DNA of 39,459 bases from Thermoplasmatota archaeon (GTDB lineage: Archaea; Thermoplasmatota; Thermoplasmata; Thermoplasmatales; GCA-001856825), in assembly GCA_023381415.1 (NCBI GenBank), contig JAMCUN010000023.1, forward strand, positions 42,742 through 82,200. Reading direction: 5' to 3'. The notes below the pieces were generated by a model. That model had not been told where the DNA came from and did not search any database. It saw only the letters and a program-made list of their open reading frames with translations. Every line of letters begins with the position of its first letter. Position 1 is the first letter of the stretch. The position numbers and the translations under genes are program-made. This document shows, piece by piece, positions 8,245-16,138 of this stretch.

Positions 8245-8698
8245 AATGAGAGACCCCGGAAGGATCTGTCATTGAGATGGTAAAGCTAAATTTCCCTTCC
8301 ACTGCTGAATGTATCTTCTCCTCTACTTCACTCACCTTGTCCTTGTCTTCGAATAATGGAAGGAGCTGAAGAAATCTATTGAGCAGACCCTCCACATTTG
8401 TGATGAAAGATTCAGCAAGAGGACCAGGGTAGAGTTCCAAACCCAATTCAGGGATCAGGACAGTCGCCCCGCTCCCCCTTACTATCTTTATATCAAGGTC
8501 TTCCTTCTTCTCAATCTTTACCTTATCCTCATTGGGGAAGTTTCCCTGAAATGCAAAGTCGTTTATTCTGTATCCACACCTGGTGCACCGCATGAAGTAA
8601 TGAACTACCTTACCAAAGTGAGGGATATCTATCTCGTCTGTCCCCCTTTCCAACCCCTCTGCTGAGCACGAGGGACATTTCAAGACTGATTCATCCAT
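8231..8698 (-). CDS. ZPR1-type zinc-finger domain protein
   Basis: 155 aa with one ZPR1 module. A four-cysteine finger near the N-terminus (CPSC ... CTRC, residues 8-11 and about 38-41, followed by GYRINDFAFQG) leads into a beta-rich A/B domain, with RGSGATVLIPELGLEL in the middle. Eukaryotic ZPR1 carries two modules and acts as a chaperone for translation factor eEF1A; archaeal proteins have one module and an unknown role. The start overlaps the end of the IPP isomerase gene by 19 nt, so it is the third gene of an ipk-idi2-zpr1 operon. Confidence 0.88.
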   Translation of the reverse strand: MDESVLKCPSCSAEGLERGTDEIDIPHFGKVVHYFMRCTRCGYRINDFAFQGNFPNEDKVKIEKKEDLDIKIVRGSGATVLIPELGLELYPGPLAESFITNVEGLLNRFLQLLPLFEDKDKVSEVEEKIHSAVEGKFSFTISMTDPSGVSHFIRN

Positions 8699-9729
8699 TC
8701 CAGAAGTCTACCCCTGTAAATTTTCTTGACTTTCTTTATATCGTTGATGCTTGAGCATCCTGTCAACATCATTGCGCTCTTCAGCTCCGCTTCCAGTCGG
8801 GAAATAAGACTGACCACTTCCTTATCGGATTGGAGAGCAGCCTTTAGGAAAGTCGATGCGAGTCCTCCGAGAGATGCTCCCATTGAAAGCCCCCTGAATA
8901 CGTCAAGTCCGCTCCTGATACCGCCAGATGCTATCAGCGGCAATTCTACATTACAGTAGAGCAGGCTGATTGGAGACGGAATCCCCCAGTTCCAGAATGT
9001 GTTTCCAACCCTTTTTCTACTGTCCTCACCCTCCTTAATGCTCCTCATCGATTCCACTGCTGCGAACGAAGTGCCAGACCTGCCGCCTGTATCTATTGCT
9101 GACACACCGAGTTGCTTGAAGTCTAAGGCATCCTTCACTGAGAATCCGGCTCCTGTCTCCTTTGCAATTACCCTGTATTTTCTGGAAAGCTCCCCGACCC
9201 TTGATCTGACGCCCTTAGCGTTCCTGTCTCCTTCAGGCTGCGACAGTTCCTGTACAAAGTTGAAATGTATTGCAAGCGCATCCGCTTTCACTAGATCAAC
9301 TGCGTATCCAACTTCTTCGTCCGTAAGGGCTTCCCTGCTCTGTCGTATAAGCTGTGGAGCTCCTACATTTGCTATCCTGAACGGTACGTCATATTCCGCG
9401 ACCACGGAGTAGGAGTCCCCCACCTTCCTGTTCAATATGGCAGCACGTTCAGAACCAACTCCCATTGCTATTCCGGCTTCAGCAGCTCCACGTGCAAGAT
9501 TCTCGTTTATCTTTCTTGTTTCAGGGTGTCCTCCAGTCATAGACGAAATCAGCAGCGGTAATCTGAGTTTCCTCCCTAGGAATTTTGTTGATGTGTCTAT
9601 CTCATCAAAGTCCACTTCGGGCATGGACCTCTGAACGATCTCCACATCATCCCAGTAGTTGTAATCGTGGGACACATTCTTTGTAGAAATTATGTCGATG
9701 TGCTCGAGTTTTCGCCTCTCAACAGTCAT
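8680..9729 (-). CDS. fni: Isopentenyl-diphosphate delta-isomerase, type 2 (FMN-dependent)
   Basis: 349 aa. It interconverts IPP and DMAPP using reduced FMN. Family hallmarks are RKLEHIDI at the start, LISSMTGGHPET (about residues 60-71), GVGSERAAI, ALAIHFNFVQELSQPEGDRN, AIDTGGRSGTSFAA and the ASGGIRSGLD phosphate-binding loop near residue 267. The last motif and the length match type 2 enzymes. It follows the isopentenyl phosphate kinase with a 4-nt ATGA overlap. The two genes cover consecutive steps: isopentenyl phosphate to IPP, then IPP to DMAPP, feeding archaeal membrane ether lipids and quinone side chains. No defect is seen. Confidence 0.96.
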   Translation of the reverse strand: MTVERRKLEHIDIISTKNVSHDYNYWDDVEIVQRSMPEVDFDEIDTSTKFLGRKLRLPLLISSMTGGHPETRKINENLARGAAEAGIAMGVGSERAAILNRKVGDSYSVVAEYDVPFRIANVGAPQLIRQSREALTDEEVGYAVDLVKADALAIHFNFVQELSQPEGDRNAKGVRSRVGELSRKYRVIAKETGAGFSVKDALDFKQLGVSAIDTGGRSGTSFAAVESMRSIKEGEDSRKRVGNTFWNWGIPSPISLLYCNVELPLIASGGIRSGLDVFRGLSMGASLGGLASTFLKAALQSDKEVVSLISRLEAELKSAMMLTGCSSINDIKKVKKIYRGRLLEWMNQS

Positions 9730-10466
9730 GTGATCACCGTTGACCTGGTTCCCTCTCCCTTCAGCGCTGCAAGGAGTCTATCGGGCTTTTTCCCATTCAG
9801 AATAACCACTCTGTTGGTATAGAGCACCATTTTCTTAATCCTTTCCATCTTTCCTGCCATTGAACCTGTTGCATCCTTTCCTGTATCAACTACTGATATG
9901 TCCTTGGAAAAGATACTAGGAATCAATTTGGCCTTTCTGTTGACCTTCGGATCGCTATCGTAAAGACCGTCAACATCCGTCACAAACAGTACGGAGTCAG
10001 GAGAGAACTTCCGAGAAAGATCAAGTGCTATTTCATCACCTGAGATGATCCTGTACCTCCCCTTTGAAAGAACTATGTCCCCATAGAGTAGTGGGACGAA
10101 TCCGTTATTCAGCACAAGGTCCACTATTCCGAAATCAGATCTGTAACCTTTGTAAATCGCATGCGGAGGGATGGAAATTGCCCTGACTCCATACTTGTTA
10201 AGTTCATCAGCAATCAGGGAATTGAGCTCTGACACGTCAGTGATGACCCTTGAAATTGGCGATTCCTTTCCCCTGATAGGTCCAGGTTTGTCGAGGGACG
10301 CCTTCATTGCCTGTATGTGCCCGAAAGACCCGGCACCATGGATTAAGATTTTCTTCTCATCATTTTCGGCCAGAATCTTGCAGAGATTTCTCAGATGTTT
10401 GAAGTTTACTGCCTTATATTTCTCCTTGTAAGTGATCACGCTTCCCCCGAGCTTTACTATCTTCAC
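9726..10466 (-). CDS. ipk: Isopentenyl phosphate kinase
   Basis: 246 aa from GTG 10466, amino acid kinase fold. It phosphorylates isopentenyl phosphate to IPP in the archaeal mevalonate route. IHGAGSFGHIQA holds the histidine that marks IPKs and binds the substrate phosphate; with this start it is H50. Also visible are VKLGGS near the N-terminus, FVTDVDGLYDSDPKV, and TGSMAGKMERIKK near the C-terminus. An in-frame TTG at 10475 would add three residues. I prefer GTG because the TATA-like TTTAATTA lies about 20-28 nt before it but too close to the TTG. In Thermoplasma the pathway runs through mevalonate 3-phosphate and 3,5-bisphosphate to isopentenyl phosphate, so this kinase would be the step to IPP. 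Confidence 0.95.
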   Translation of the reverse strand: MKIVKLGGSVITYKEKYKAVNFKHLRNLCKILAENDEKKILIHGAGSFGHIQAMKASLDKPGPIRGKESPISRVITDVSELNSLIADELNKYGVRAISIPPHAIYKGYRSDFGIVDLVLNNGFVPLLYGDIVLSKGRYRIISGDEIALDLSRKFSPDSVLFVTDVDGLYDSDPKVNRKAKLIPSIFSKDISVVDTGKDATGSMAGKMERIKKMVLYTNRVVILNGKKPDRLLAALKGEGTRSTVIT

Positions 10467-10534
10467 CTCTTGCAATCCTGACTACATAATTAAAGTCATG
10501 GAAGATTGTATATTTGTGAATTAGTTGTACCGTC

Positions 10535-11527
10535 ATGCCTATGGACGTTTCAATGTTCAGATACGTCGATTCCATCCCTGAGGAAACAATAAACCTCGCA
10601 TCAAGCGCAATGAGGGGAATGAACCCCGATGGACTGGGGGGAGCCGATATTGAGGAACAAATTGCTAGGCTCTACGGGGTAGAAAAGGAGCAAGTTATAG
10701 TTACCCCATCCAATACCTTCGCCACATTCTTTACACTTTATCATCTCAGCAAGAAGATAAACACGATGGTCACCATTGCACCTGAGTATCCAGCGTGCCA
10801 CTACCAGGCCAGGGACATTGGCATAACAGCATCCATAGAGAACAGGATCTCTCAGGAAGGAGTCGACCTGTCTCCCTGGGATGTGGATGAGAAGACGCTC
10901 TACTACATTAGCAATCCGAATAATCCAACTGGACTGACCTGGAGCGATGAAAGCATAAAATCTATTGCAAGAGAAACGGAAAGCAACGAATCCTACCTCC
11001 TGATAGATGATACATTCTCGTTCTTCAACGGGACATTTCCCAAAAAACTTGAAGTTGGAAACACGATAATACTAGGATCAATATCCAAGTTCTTCGGTGA
11101 TTCTGGTATAAAGATGGGGTGGATAGTTGCAGGCAAGAATGTTATAGAGGAAATGAGGGAGAGGATCGGAATAATAGTTCCAGTTATCTCAAACAATGTC
11201 AAGAGAAGGGGGGCTTATCTTCTGGGCAACATAAACGTATTCAAGGAATACAACAAGAAGAAGATTGACGAGAACTCAAAGATACTCTTTGAGGCGCTTG
11301 ATGAGTATATCCTAGGATACAAGGGAAGCATCATAAACGCACTGAACGTCGGGGGAGGGTCTACCAAGTTTTCATTCTCCTTGATCTCTGAAGGGGTTTC
11401 AACTGTCCCGGGTTATTATTTTGGGTCAGACTCATTAGTGAGGATTGGAATAGGGACGGAAGATGCAGAAAGAACGGAAAAAGGGGTCAAGATAATCGCG
11501 AATAGGCTGTCCAGATGGAAGGGGTAG
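10535..11527 (+). CDS. PLP-dependent aminotransferase, class I/II
   Basis: 330 aa, fold type I. VTPSNTFATFF (about residues 56-66) forms the cofactor phosphate region, YISNPNNPTGLT (124-135) is the Asn/Pro motif contacting PLP, LIDDTFSFF holds the aspartate that pairs with the pyridine nitrogen, and SISKFFGDSGIKMGW contains the Schiff-base lysine, K185. The arginine in LVRIGIG near the C-terminus would bind the substrate carboxylate. It is short for the class (330 versus about 370-400 aa), and the substrate cannot be read from sequence. A TATA-like stretch at about 10505-10514 lies 25 nt before the ATG. The end overlaps the herA start by 13 nt. Confidence 0.85.
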   Translation: MPMDVSMFRYVDSIPEETINLASSAMRGMNPDGLGGADIEEQIARLYGVEKEQVIVTPSNTFATFFTLYHLSKKINTMVTIAPEYPACHYQARDIGITASIENRISQEGVDLSPWDVDEKTLYYISNPNNPTGLTWSDESIKSIARETESNESYLLIDDTFSFFNGTFPKKLEVGNTIILGSISKFFGDSGIKMGWIVAGKNVIEEMRERIGIIVPVISNNVKRRGAYLLGNINVFKEYNKKKIDENSKILFEALDEYILGYKGSIINALNVGGGSTKFSFSLISEGVSTVPGYYFGSDSLVRIGIGTEDAERTEKGVKIIANRLSRWKG

Positions 11528-12966
11528 GAGTGGACCCTGTAGGAATTCTCTATGGTGACATCCATCCAACAGTAGTCAACTGCTCTGTGTCTGGAAAGCT
11601 CAGACAGGGGGACTATGTCAGGATAAAGCATCACGAGGATGGTTGGGTCCTGGGAAAGGTAGACTCAATTGAAGCAAAGACGAACCTTTCGATAGAGAAA
11701 TCATACCAGATCATGGAGGGGAACAACGTTGAGATTCAACAGACAATTTCGGCTCAAATAGTGATAATTGGCTTCCTTGACCAGAGAAAAGTTTTGCAGT
11801 ATCCAAGGACCCCCTTCCTGGCGGGAACCCCAGTATATTTCGCTGAGGACGAATTCATATCCACCACACTCAACATCTCTGCAGGAAAAAGGGGACGAGC
11901 ATATGTTGGCTTGATTTACGGCCACAACATACCATTCTCTATCGACATCAATTCAATGGTACAGAAACACATTTCAGTCATGGCCAAGACAGGAGGGGGA
12001 AAGAGCTATCTTACAGGGGTCATAATAGAAGAGCTGATCAAGAACGATGTGACAGTGGTTGTCATCGACCCCCACGGAGAGTACGGGTCAATGAAGAACA
12101 AGGCTTCAGAATCAGAGGATATGAAGAGATTTTCGATTCGCCCAGTTTCATACAGTGACAGAATAATCACCTTTACCCCCGATCATGGGGACGAGAAACT
12201 CACGTTCACCCTTTCCCAGATCAACGTCAAGGAGCTGGTTAGCATAATGAATCTTTCAGACCCCAAATCTTACGTCCTTCCCCTCAGGAAGGCAATTGAT
12301 GCAATAAGGCTCTCGAGCAAGGACTACGATTTCGACGACGTGATAAAGGAGTTGAGGAGGCAGGATGACTCATCGCTCTCCCAGACGCTGGAAAAGGAGC
12401 TGTCATACCTGAAGTCGCTAAATGTGCTTGGGAAGAGAGGGCTGAGGGTTGATGAATTGGTTGTGAAGGGAAAGGTATCAATCATAGAGATGAAAGGGCT
12501 TCCGCCCGATATGCAGGAACTCATAGTGCAGAGGTTGCTTTATGCGCTCTTCGAGGCGAGAAAGAAGGAGAGGATACCTCCGCTGCTCACAGTGGTGGAG
12601 GAGGCTCACAACTTTGCACCGCAACAGGGCAAGGCATTCTCATCAAAGATAATGAGGACAGTGGCATCAGAAGGAAGGAAATTCGGATTCGGGTTACTTG
12701 TGGTGTCTCAGAGACCTGCAAAGATAGATAAGAACGTCCTGTCACAGTGTGGGACTCAGCTGATATTGAAGGTGACAAATCCGAATGACCTCAAGGCAAT
12801 AGGAAATTCAGTAGAGGGTCTCACTTCGTCTTCACTAGATGAGATACAGAGGCTGCCCGTTGGTACAGCTCTTGTTGCATCCCCTGAACTTCCCATTCCC
12901 CTGTTTATAGAAGTAAGGCCAAGGGAGACGGACGATGGAGGTAAGAATGTGAGGGTTGTCAGATGA
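11515..12966 (+). CDS. herA: HerA-type hexameric DNA translocase/helicase
   Basis: 483 aa. An N-terminal HAS-barrel (about residues 8-120) precedes a FtsK/HerA RecA-like ATPase. Walker A is AKTGGGKS (157-164), Walker B is VVEEAHNF near residue 365, and SQRPAKIDKNVLSQCGTQLILK carries the sensor and arginine-finger region. VIDPHGEYGSM after Walker A is typical of HerA. HerA pumps DNA into the NurA nuclease and works with Mre11-Rad50 in end resection. No nurA, mre11 or rad50 is present in this window, unlike the usual cluster. It lies between an aminotransferase and a DUF357 gene (4-nt overlap), about 0.8 kb before an AddAB-like pair. Shorter or divergent HerA paralogs exist, so the exact subgroup is unsure. 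Confidence 0.92.
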   Translation: MEGVGVDPVGILYGDIHPTVVNCSVSGKLRQGDYVRIKHHEDGWVLGKVDSIEAKTNLSIEKSYQIMEGNNVEIQQTISAQIVIIGFLDQRKVLQYPRTPFLAGTPVYFAEDEFISTTLNISAGKRGRAYVGLIYGHNIPFSIDINSMVQKHISVMAKTGGGKSYLTGVIIEELIKNDVTVVVIDPHGEYGSMKNKASESEDMKRFSIRPVSYSDRIITFTPDHGDEKLTFTLSQINVKELVSIMNLSDPKSYVLPLRKAIDAIRLSSKDYDFDDVIKELRRQDDSSLSQTLEKELSYLKSLNVLGKRGLRVDELVVKGKVSIIEMKGLPPDMQELIVQRLLYALFEARKKERIPPLLTVVEEAHNFAPQQGKAFSSKIMRTVASEGRKFGFGLLVVSQRPAKIDKNVLSQCGTQLILKVTNPNDLKAIGNSVEGLTSSSLDEIQRLPVGTALVASPELPIPLFIEVRPRETDDGGKNVRVVR

Positions 12967-13247
12967 CCCTTGAGGAGAGGTGCTCCAGGTACATAAAGAT
13001 GACAAACGAGGCCCTAGCTCTGGTGAAAGTAGCCCCATCTAAGGAAAGTTTCCTGAGCAAAGCTGCCGAAGATTTCATAGATATGTGCAAGAACTACCTA
13101 AAAGATGCATCTTTCTTCTTCCAGAAAGGCGACTACGAGAATTCACTCGCTGCGTGTTCCTACGCCTACGCCTGGCTAGACGCAGGTGTCCGTTTGGGTA
13201 TTCTACGAGCAGACGGCGATTACAAGAGATTTACGCAGTACTCTTAA
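12963..13247 (+). CDS. DUF357 family protein
   Basis: 94 aa, predicted all-helical. It shows the pattern of archaeal DUF357: KASEDFIDMCKNYLKDA-like first helices and FFQKGDYENSLAACSYAYAWLDAGVRLGIL, a helix-turn-helix repeat resembling a TPR or HEPN-like bundle. No catalytic residues are evident. DUF357 proteins are conserved in archaea with no assigned function. The ATG overlaps the herA stop by 4 nt, so it is translationally coupled to HerA and could be an accessory to it. It meets the small minus-strand gene with a 4-nt tail overlap. Confidence 0.8.
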   Translation: MTLEERCSRYIKMTNEALALVKVAPSKESFLSKAAEDFIDMCKNYLKDASFFFQKGDYENSLAACSYAYAWLDAGVRLGILRADGDYKRFTQYS

Positions 13248-13537
13248 CGATAGGTACTGTAATCGTACACAAGATCGATAAGTCTCTTGCTAGTAACATC
13301 ATCGATGACCCCCGCGTTCTTTTTGACGAGGATGTAGTCCCTTGCTTCCAGTACTCCGTTTTTGGCAGCCTTCGCGTAGACAGATCCTATCAAGCTACCT
13401 CTCACGCTTTCCGGAAGGTCCTTCAGATATTTCCCTAAAAGAAATCTGAATTCCTCGTTTTTCCTCATGTTGAGTTTTCTCAACTTCTTCTTGGTCTCGA
13501 TGCCTTTTTGGTTGGAAGGGGTTCTATTTACCTCCAT
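13244..13537 (-). CDS. Small basic protein, unknown function
   Basis: 97 aa from the ATG at 13537. I do not recognise the family. It has a very basic N-terminal tail (Lys/Arg rich, residues 10-26), then predicted helices with LGKYLKDLPESVRGSLIGSVYAKA and a C-terminal DVTSKRLIDLVYDYS stretch. This could suit nucleic acid or ribosome binding, but nothing proves it. An upstream in-frame ATG at 13564 would add nine residues. I chose 13537 because the box TTTAAA lies 26 nt before it, as for leaderless genes here, whereas the upstream ATG overlaps that box. The gene is divergent from the AddB-like nuclease across about 220 bp. Confidence 0.65.
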   Translation of the reverse strand: MEVNRTPSNQKGIETKKKLRKLNMRKNEEFRFLLGKYLKDLPESVRGSLIGSVYAKAAKNGVLEARDYILVKKNAGVIDDVTSKRLIDLVYDYSTYR

Positions 13538-13562
13538 TGGTGCCTTATGATTAATCCGTAAC

Positions 13563-13573
13563 ATTTAAATATT
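13563..13573. promoter_or_regulatory. TATA-like box, near-symmetric, at the start of a structured intergenic region
   Basis: The tract TTTAAATATTT lies 26 nt upstream of the ATG of the 97-aa gene on the minus strand. Because it is nearly palindromic it could also start transcription rightwards into the inverted-repeat region at 13580-13702. Based on composition and spacing only. Confidence 0.5.
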
Positions 13574-13579
13574 TCGTTT

Positions 13580-13702
13580 TTGCCAGCAAGGAAAATCTGG
13601 CCCCGTGAATGGTTAGGAGATACCAATAAAGCCATCGATTAGGCACGTTCACCGTGAATGCAGGTATGATCCGTAAAAGGAATGTCCTTTAATCACGGTG
13701 CC
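13580..13702. other. Structured intergenic region with three inverted repeats; possible ncRNA
   Basis: The gap between the 97-aa gene and the AddB-like gene holds no plausible ORF but several inverted repeats. GCCAG and CTGGC flank a 10-nt loop at about 13582-13601. CACCGTGA (13650-13657) pairs perfectly with TCACGGTG (13693-13700). Inside it AAAGGA (13676-13681) pairs with TCCTTT (13685-13690) around a 3-nt loop. The 9-mer CCGTGAATG occurs twice, at 13603-13611 and 13652-13660. This could be a small structured RNA, an operator array for the divergent genes, or a decayed element. No C/D-box pair is convincing. Strand is undetermined because the repeats are symmetric. Confidence 0.4.
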
Positions 13703-13761
13703 GTTGAAATATCGTCAAAAAATACTGACAAATGATTTATTGTAAGTTAAATTAGGCGTTC

Positions 13762-16137
13762 GTGGTGGCAGAAGAAGGGGAAAGACATATCTTTTATTCA
13801 AGGGGTGCGGCACGAGCCTACTCAGCTTTGAACGGAACAGAATCTCAAGGGGTTATCGACCTCATCAAGGAGATATCATTGTCCGTAAACGTGAACATTG
13901 TTTCGGACGAGGAGAATACTGTGGCACTTCTGAGATCATCCGCTTCTGTGGATGAAGTCCCGACAATAAAGACACTTCAGCAATTTTTAAGGATTATAGG
14001 AGAAACTTCAAAGATACACAAGTTAATGGCTGGAGACAGTTCAGAGAAGAAGATAGAAAGGTACAGCAATATTGCTGTAAGCTACTACAAGCTCATTTCT
14101 GAAATGGGAAGGAATGAGGCCGAGGACTTTAGCGAGTTCATAAACCTGTTCTCCCTTAAACACAATCTATCCGACAATTACGTTAGCCACATACCCCCCT
14201 TTATGAAACCATATCGCAGCTTATTCAGAAGAAATGTGAATGCTAGGGGGAAACGACCCAAGATAGCAAAGAAGAGATTTCCGGATTACTTCACCGAAAT
14301 CAGATGGATAGCAAGGGATGTTAAGTCAAAGGAAGGCGTTACAGCAATCGCCGTCCCGGACGACTACCTTGCAGTTGCAGTGGCCAAAGAGCTTGAGCTG
14401 TATGGAATTGCACCAACAGTTGCTTCCTCAGTTTCAGAAATAGTCTTCAACGATGCTCCGTATAATTTTATCATTTCGGCCCTGAGGTGCCTTGAAGAAG
14501 ACTTCACGTTTGAGTCCATGATCTCTCTCCTTGATAACCCATTTTCCGGCATTGATCCATCTTCGATATACGATATAAAGGACATATGCTATCAAAAGAA
14601 TGTCACAAGGGGGCTAAGGGACTGGAGGACTCTCTTCCTTGAGCTCGAGATCTACCCCTCCCTCCTTGACGATCTGGAATTCCTTGGCGAAATAATTGAT
14701 CGGTCGGATGGATTGGAATCCCTGTCCAGGTTCTGTGATAAATATCTAGGCGAAAACAACTACCCTGGAAGGATTGTTTCCGTCTTGGGAGCCAATCCAG
14801 ACAGGCAGCCAAGCGATGCTGGTAGTCTGATTAATGACCTTGAATCAATGAAATACACACCCAAAGTTGAAATTATAGGAGACCCAAGGATATTGGTAGG
14901 GAAGCCACTTGACCTCGCCGGACTTCCTCTTGAAAATCTGTACGTTTGTGGAATGGATGCTGCATCATCCCTTAGGCAATTCCCAGAGGAACTGAGAGAT
15001 TTCCTTGAAAAAATTGGCCTTGAAGGCGCGTTTGAAAATTTGATGGAGGAAGCATACACATCATTGATAGGCCTGTCTGAAAATGTCACTGTTTCCTACT
15101 CCTCCCTAGACGATAAACTGTCATACACAGAGTCAACCGCTCTTTACGACAGTATTGAGGGGGAGGAAGAGTACGTTGCTAGGGACACGGTATTCATACC
15201 CGCCGATCCAATAGTCGAATGGGAAAGTGGCAGGCCGACAAAGAACTCCGAGAAGTACCGGCTTGACGGAGACCTCATAAAGATGAGGATGGAGAAGCCG
15301 ATATACCCGACATTCATTGAGAACTACGCAGGTTGCCACTTCAAGGGGTTCGTAAACGGACTTCTAGGTGTGGACGAGATCAACGCTCCAAGGGAATTCC
15401 TTGACCCAAGGACTACTGGGTCAATGACTCATAAGATACTGGAAAAATACTACTCCACAGACCTGTCACCTGCCGATTTCGGCAGGATGGCTGACTCGTT
15501 CGTGAGGTCTGAGATAAGCAGGGAGAAGTATCAGTCGAGAATTGAAGCCCTGAAATTTTACAGGGAGAAGTACCTGCTGAATGGGAGGCTTGCGAGATTT
15601 TTCGTTATGGACGTCCGCCATGCGCTAGAGCTAGGAAGAAGGACTATACAAAAGGAATTCCACTTCCCAACTGCCGACCAGCAGGTTTTCTACGAATTTG
15701 ATGGGCGGAAGATCAAAATAGGAGGATTTGTGGACAGGATTGATGAGGAGAGGGGGGAGCTTTGCATAATCGATTATAAGAGCTCTCTATACGGATATCC
15801 AAAGAACGATCTATGTGACGAAAGGCACGCCAAGGTTCAACTTTACTTCTACAAACTTGGAGTCGAATCTGTTCTAAGGAAGAAGGTGAGGGCGGCAGCC
15901 TATGTATCATTCCGAGACATAGGCGAAGGGTTCAATACTGCAGGTTTTTTCAATGCGATTCCCAACGAAGAGGCCCAGGTCAGGAAGTGCAGGGAGATCA
16001 TTGACCCTGTCCTTGGAGATTTTCTGGAGGGGGACTTCGATCCAGTCGTGAAGGAAGGGGGCAGTCTGTGGAAATGTGAGAACGAGCTATTCTGTCCGCT
16101 GCTGAGCGTTTGCAGGGTTCAAGAGAGGAGATGGTAG
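13762..16137 (+). CDS. AddB-like PD-(D/E)XK nuclease with predicted Fe-S cluster
   Basis: 791 aa. The C-terminal third is a RecB/AddB-type nuclease: H557 in GSMTHKILEKYY, D658 in GGFVDRID, D671-Y-K673 in IIDYKSS, and Q/Y in KVQLYFYKLG. Four cysteines frame the domain in the 4Fe-4S pattern of AddB and Cas4: C525 before it and C772, C778, C784 at the C-terminus. The N-terminal part has no Walker A, so it resembles the inactivated helicase half of AddB. It is shorter than bacterial AddB (about 1,150 aa). GTG start, with a TATA-like box at about 13733-13741. One base separates its stop from the helicase GTG, which makes an AddAB-like complex for double-strand break processing likely. Confidence 0.85.
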   Translation: MVAEEGERHIFYSRGAARAYSALNGTESQGVIDLIKEISLSVNVNIVSDEENTVALLRSSASVDEVPTIKTLQQFLRIIGETSKIHKLMAGDSSEKKIERYSNIAVSYYKLISEMGRNEAEDFSEFINLFSLKHNLSDNYVSHIPPFMKPYRSLFRRNVNARGKRPKIAKKRFPDYFTEIRWIARDVKSKEGVTAIAVPDDYLAVAVAKELELYGIAPTVASSVSEIVFNDAPYNFIISALRCLEEDFTFESMISLLDNPFSGIDPSSIYDIKDICYQKNVTRGLRDWRTLFLELEIYPSLLDDLEFLGEIIDRSDGLESLSRFCDKYLGENNYPGRIVSVLGANPDRQPSDAGSLINDLESMKYTPKVEIIGDPRILVGKPLDLAGLPLENLYVCGMDAASSLRQFPEELRDFLEKIGLEGAFENLMEEAYTSLIGLSENVTVSYSSLDDKLSYTESTALYDSIEGEEEYVARDTVFIPADPIVEWESGRPTKNSEKYRLDGDLIKMRMEKPIYPTFIENYAGCHFKGFVNGLLGVDEINAPREFLDPRTTGSMTHKILEKYYSTDLSPADFGRMADSFVRSEISREKYQSRIEALKFYREKYLLNGRLARFFVMDVRHALELGRRTIQKEFHFPTADQQVFYEFDGRKIKIGGFVDRIDEERGELCIIDYKSSLYGYPKNDLCDERHAKVQLYFYKLGVESVLRKKVRAAAYVSFRDIGEGFNTAGFFNAIPNEEAQVRKCREIIDPVLGDFLEGDFDPVVKEGGSLWKCENELFCPLLSVCRVQERRW

Positions 16138-16138
16138 A

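Noticed and set aside
8999-9412. Plus-strand ORF of 137 aa opposite IPP isomerase
   Set aside because: Shadow frame of a conserved enzyme; Ser/Leu-rich composition typical of antisense frames.
13580-13702. C/D-box or H/ACA guide RNA
   Set aside because: No matching C (RTGATGA) and D (CTGA) pair and no ACA box at the right place was found.
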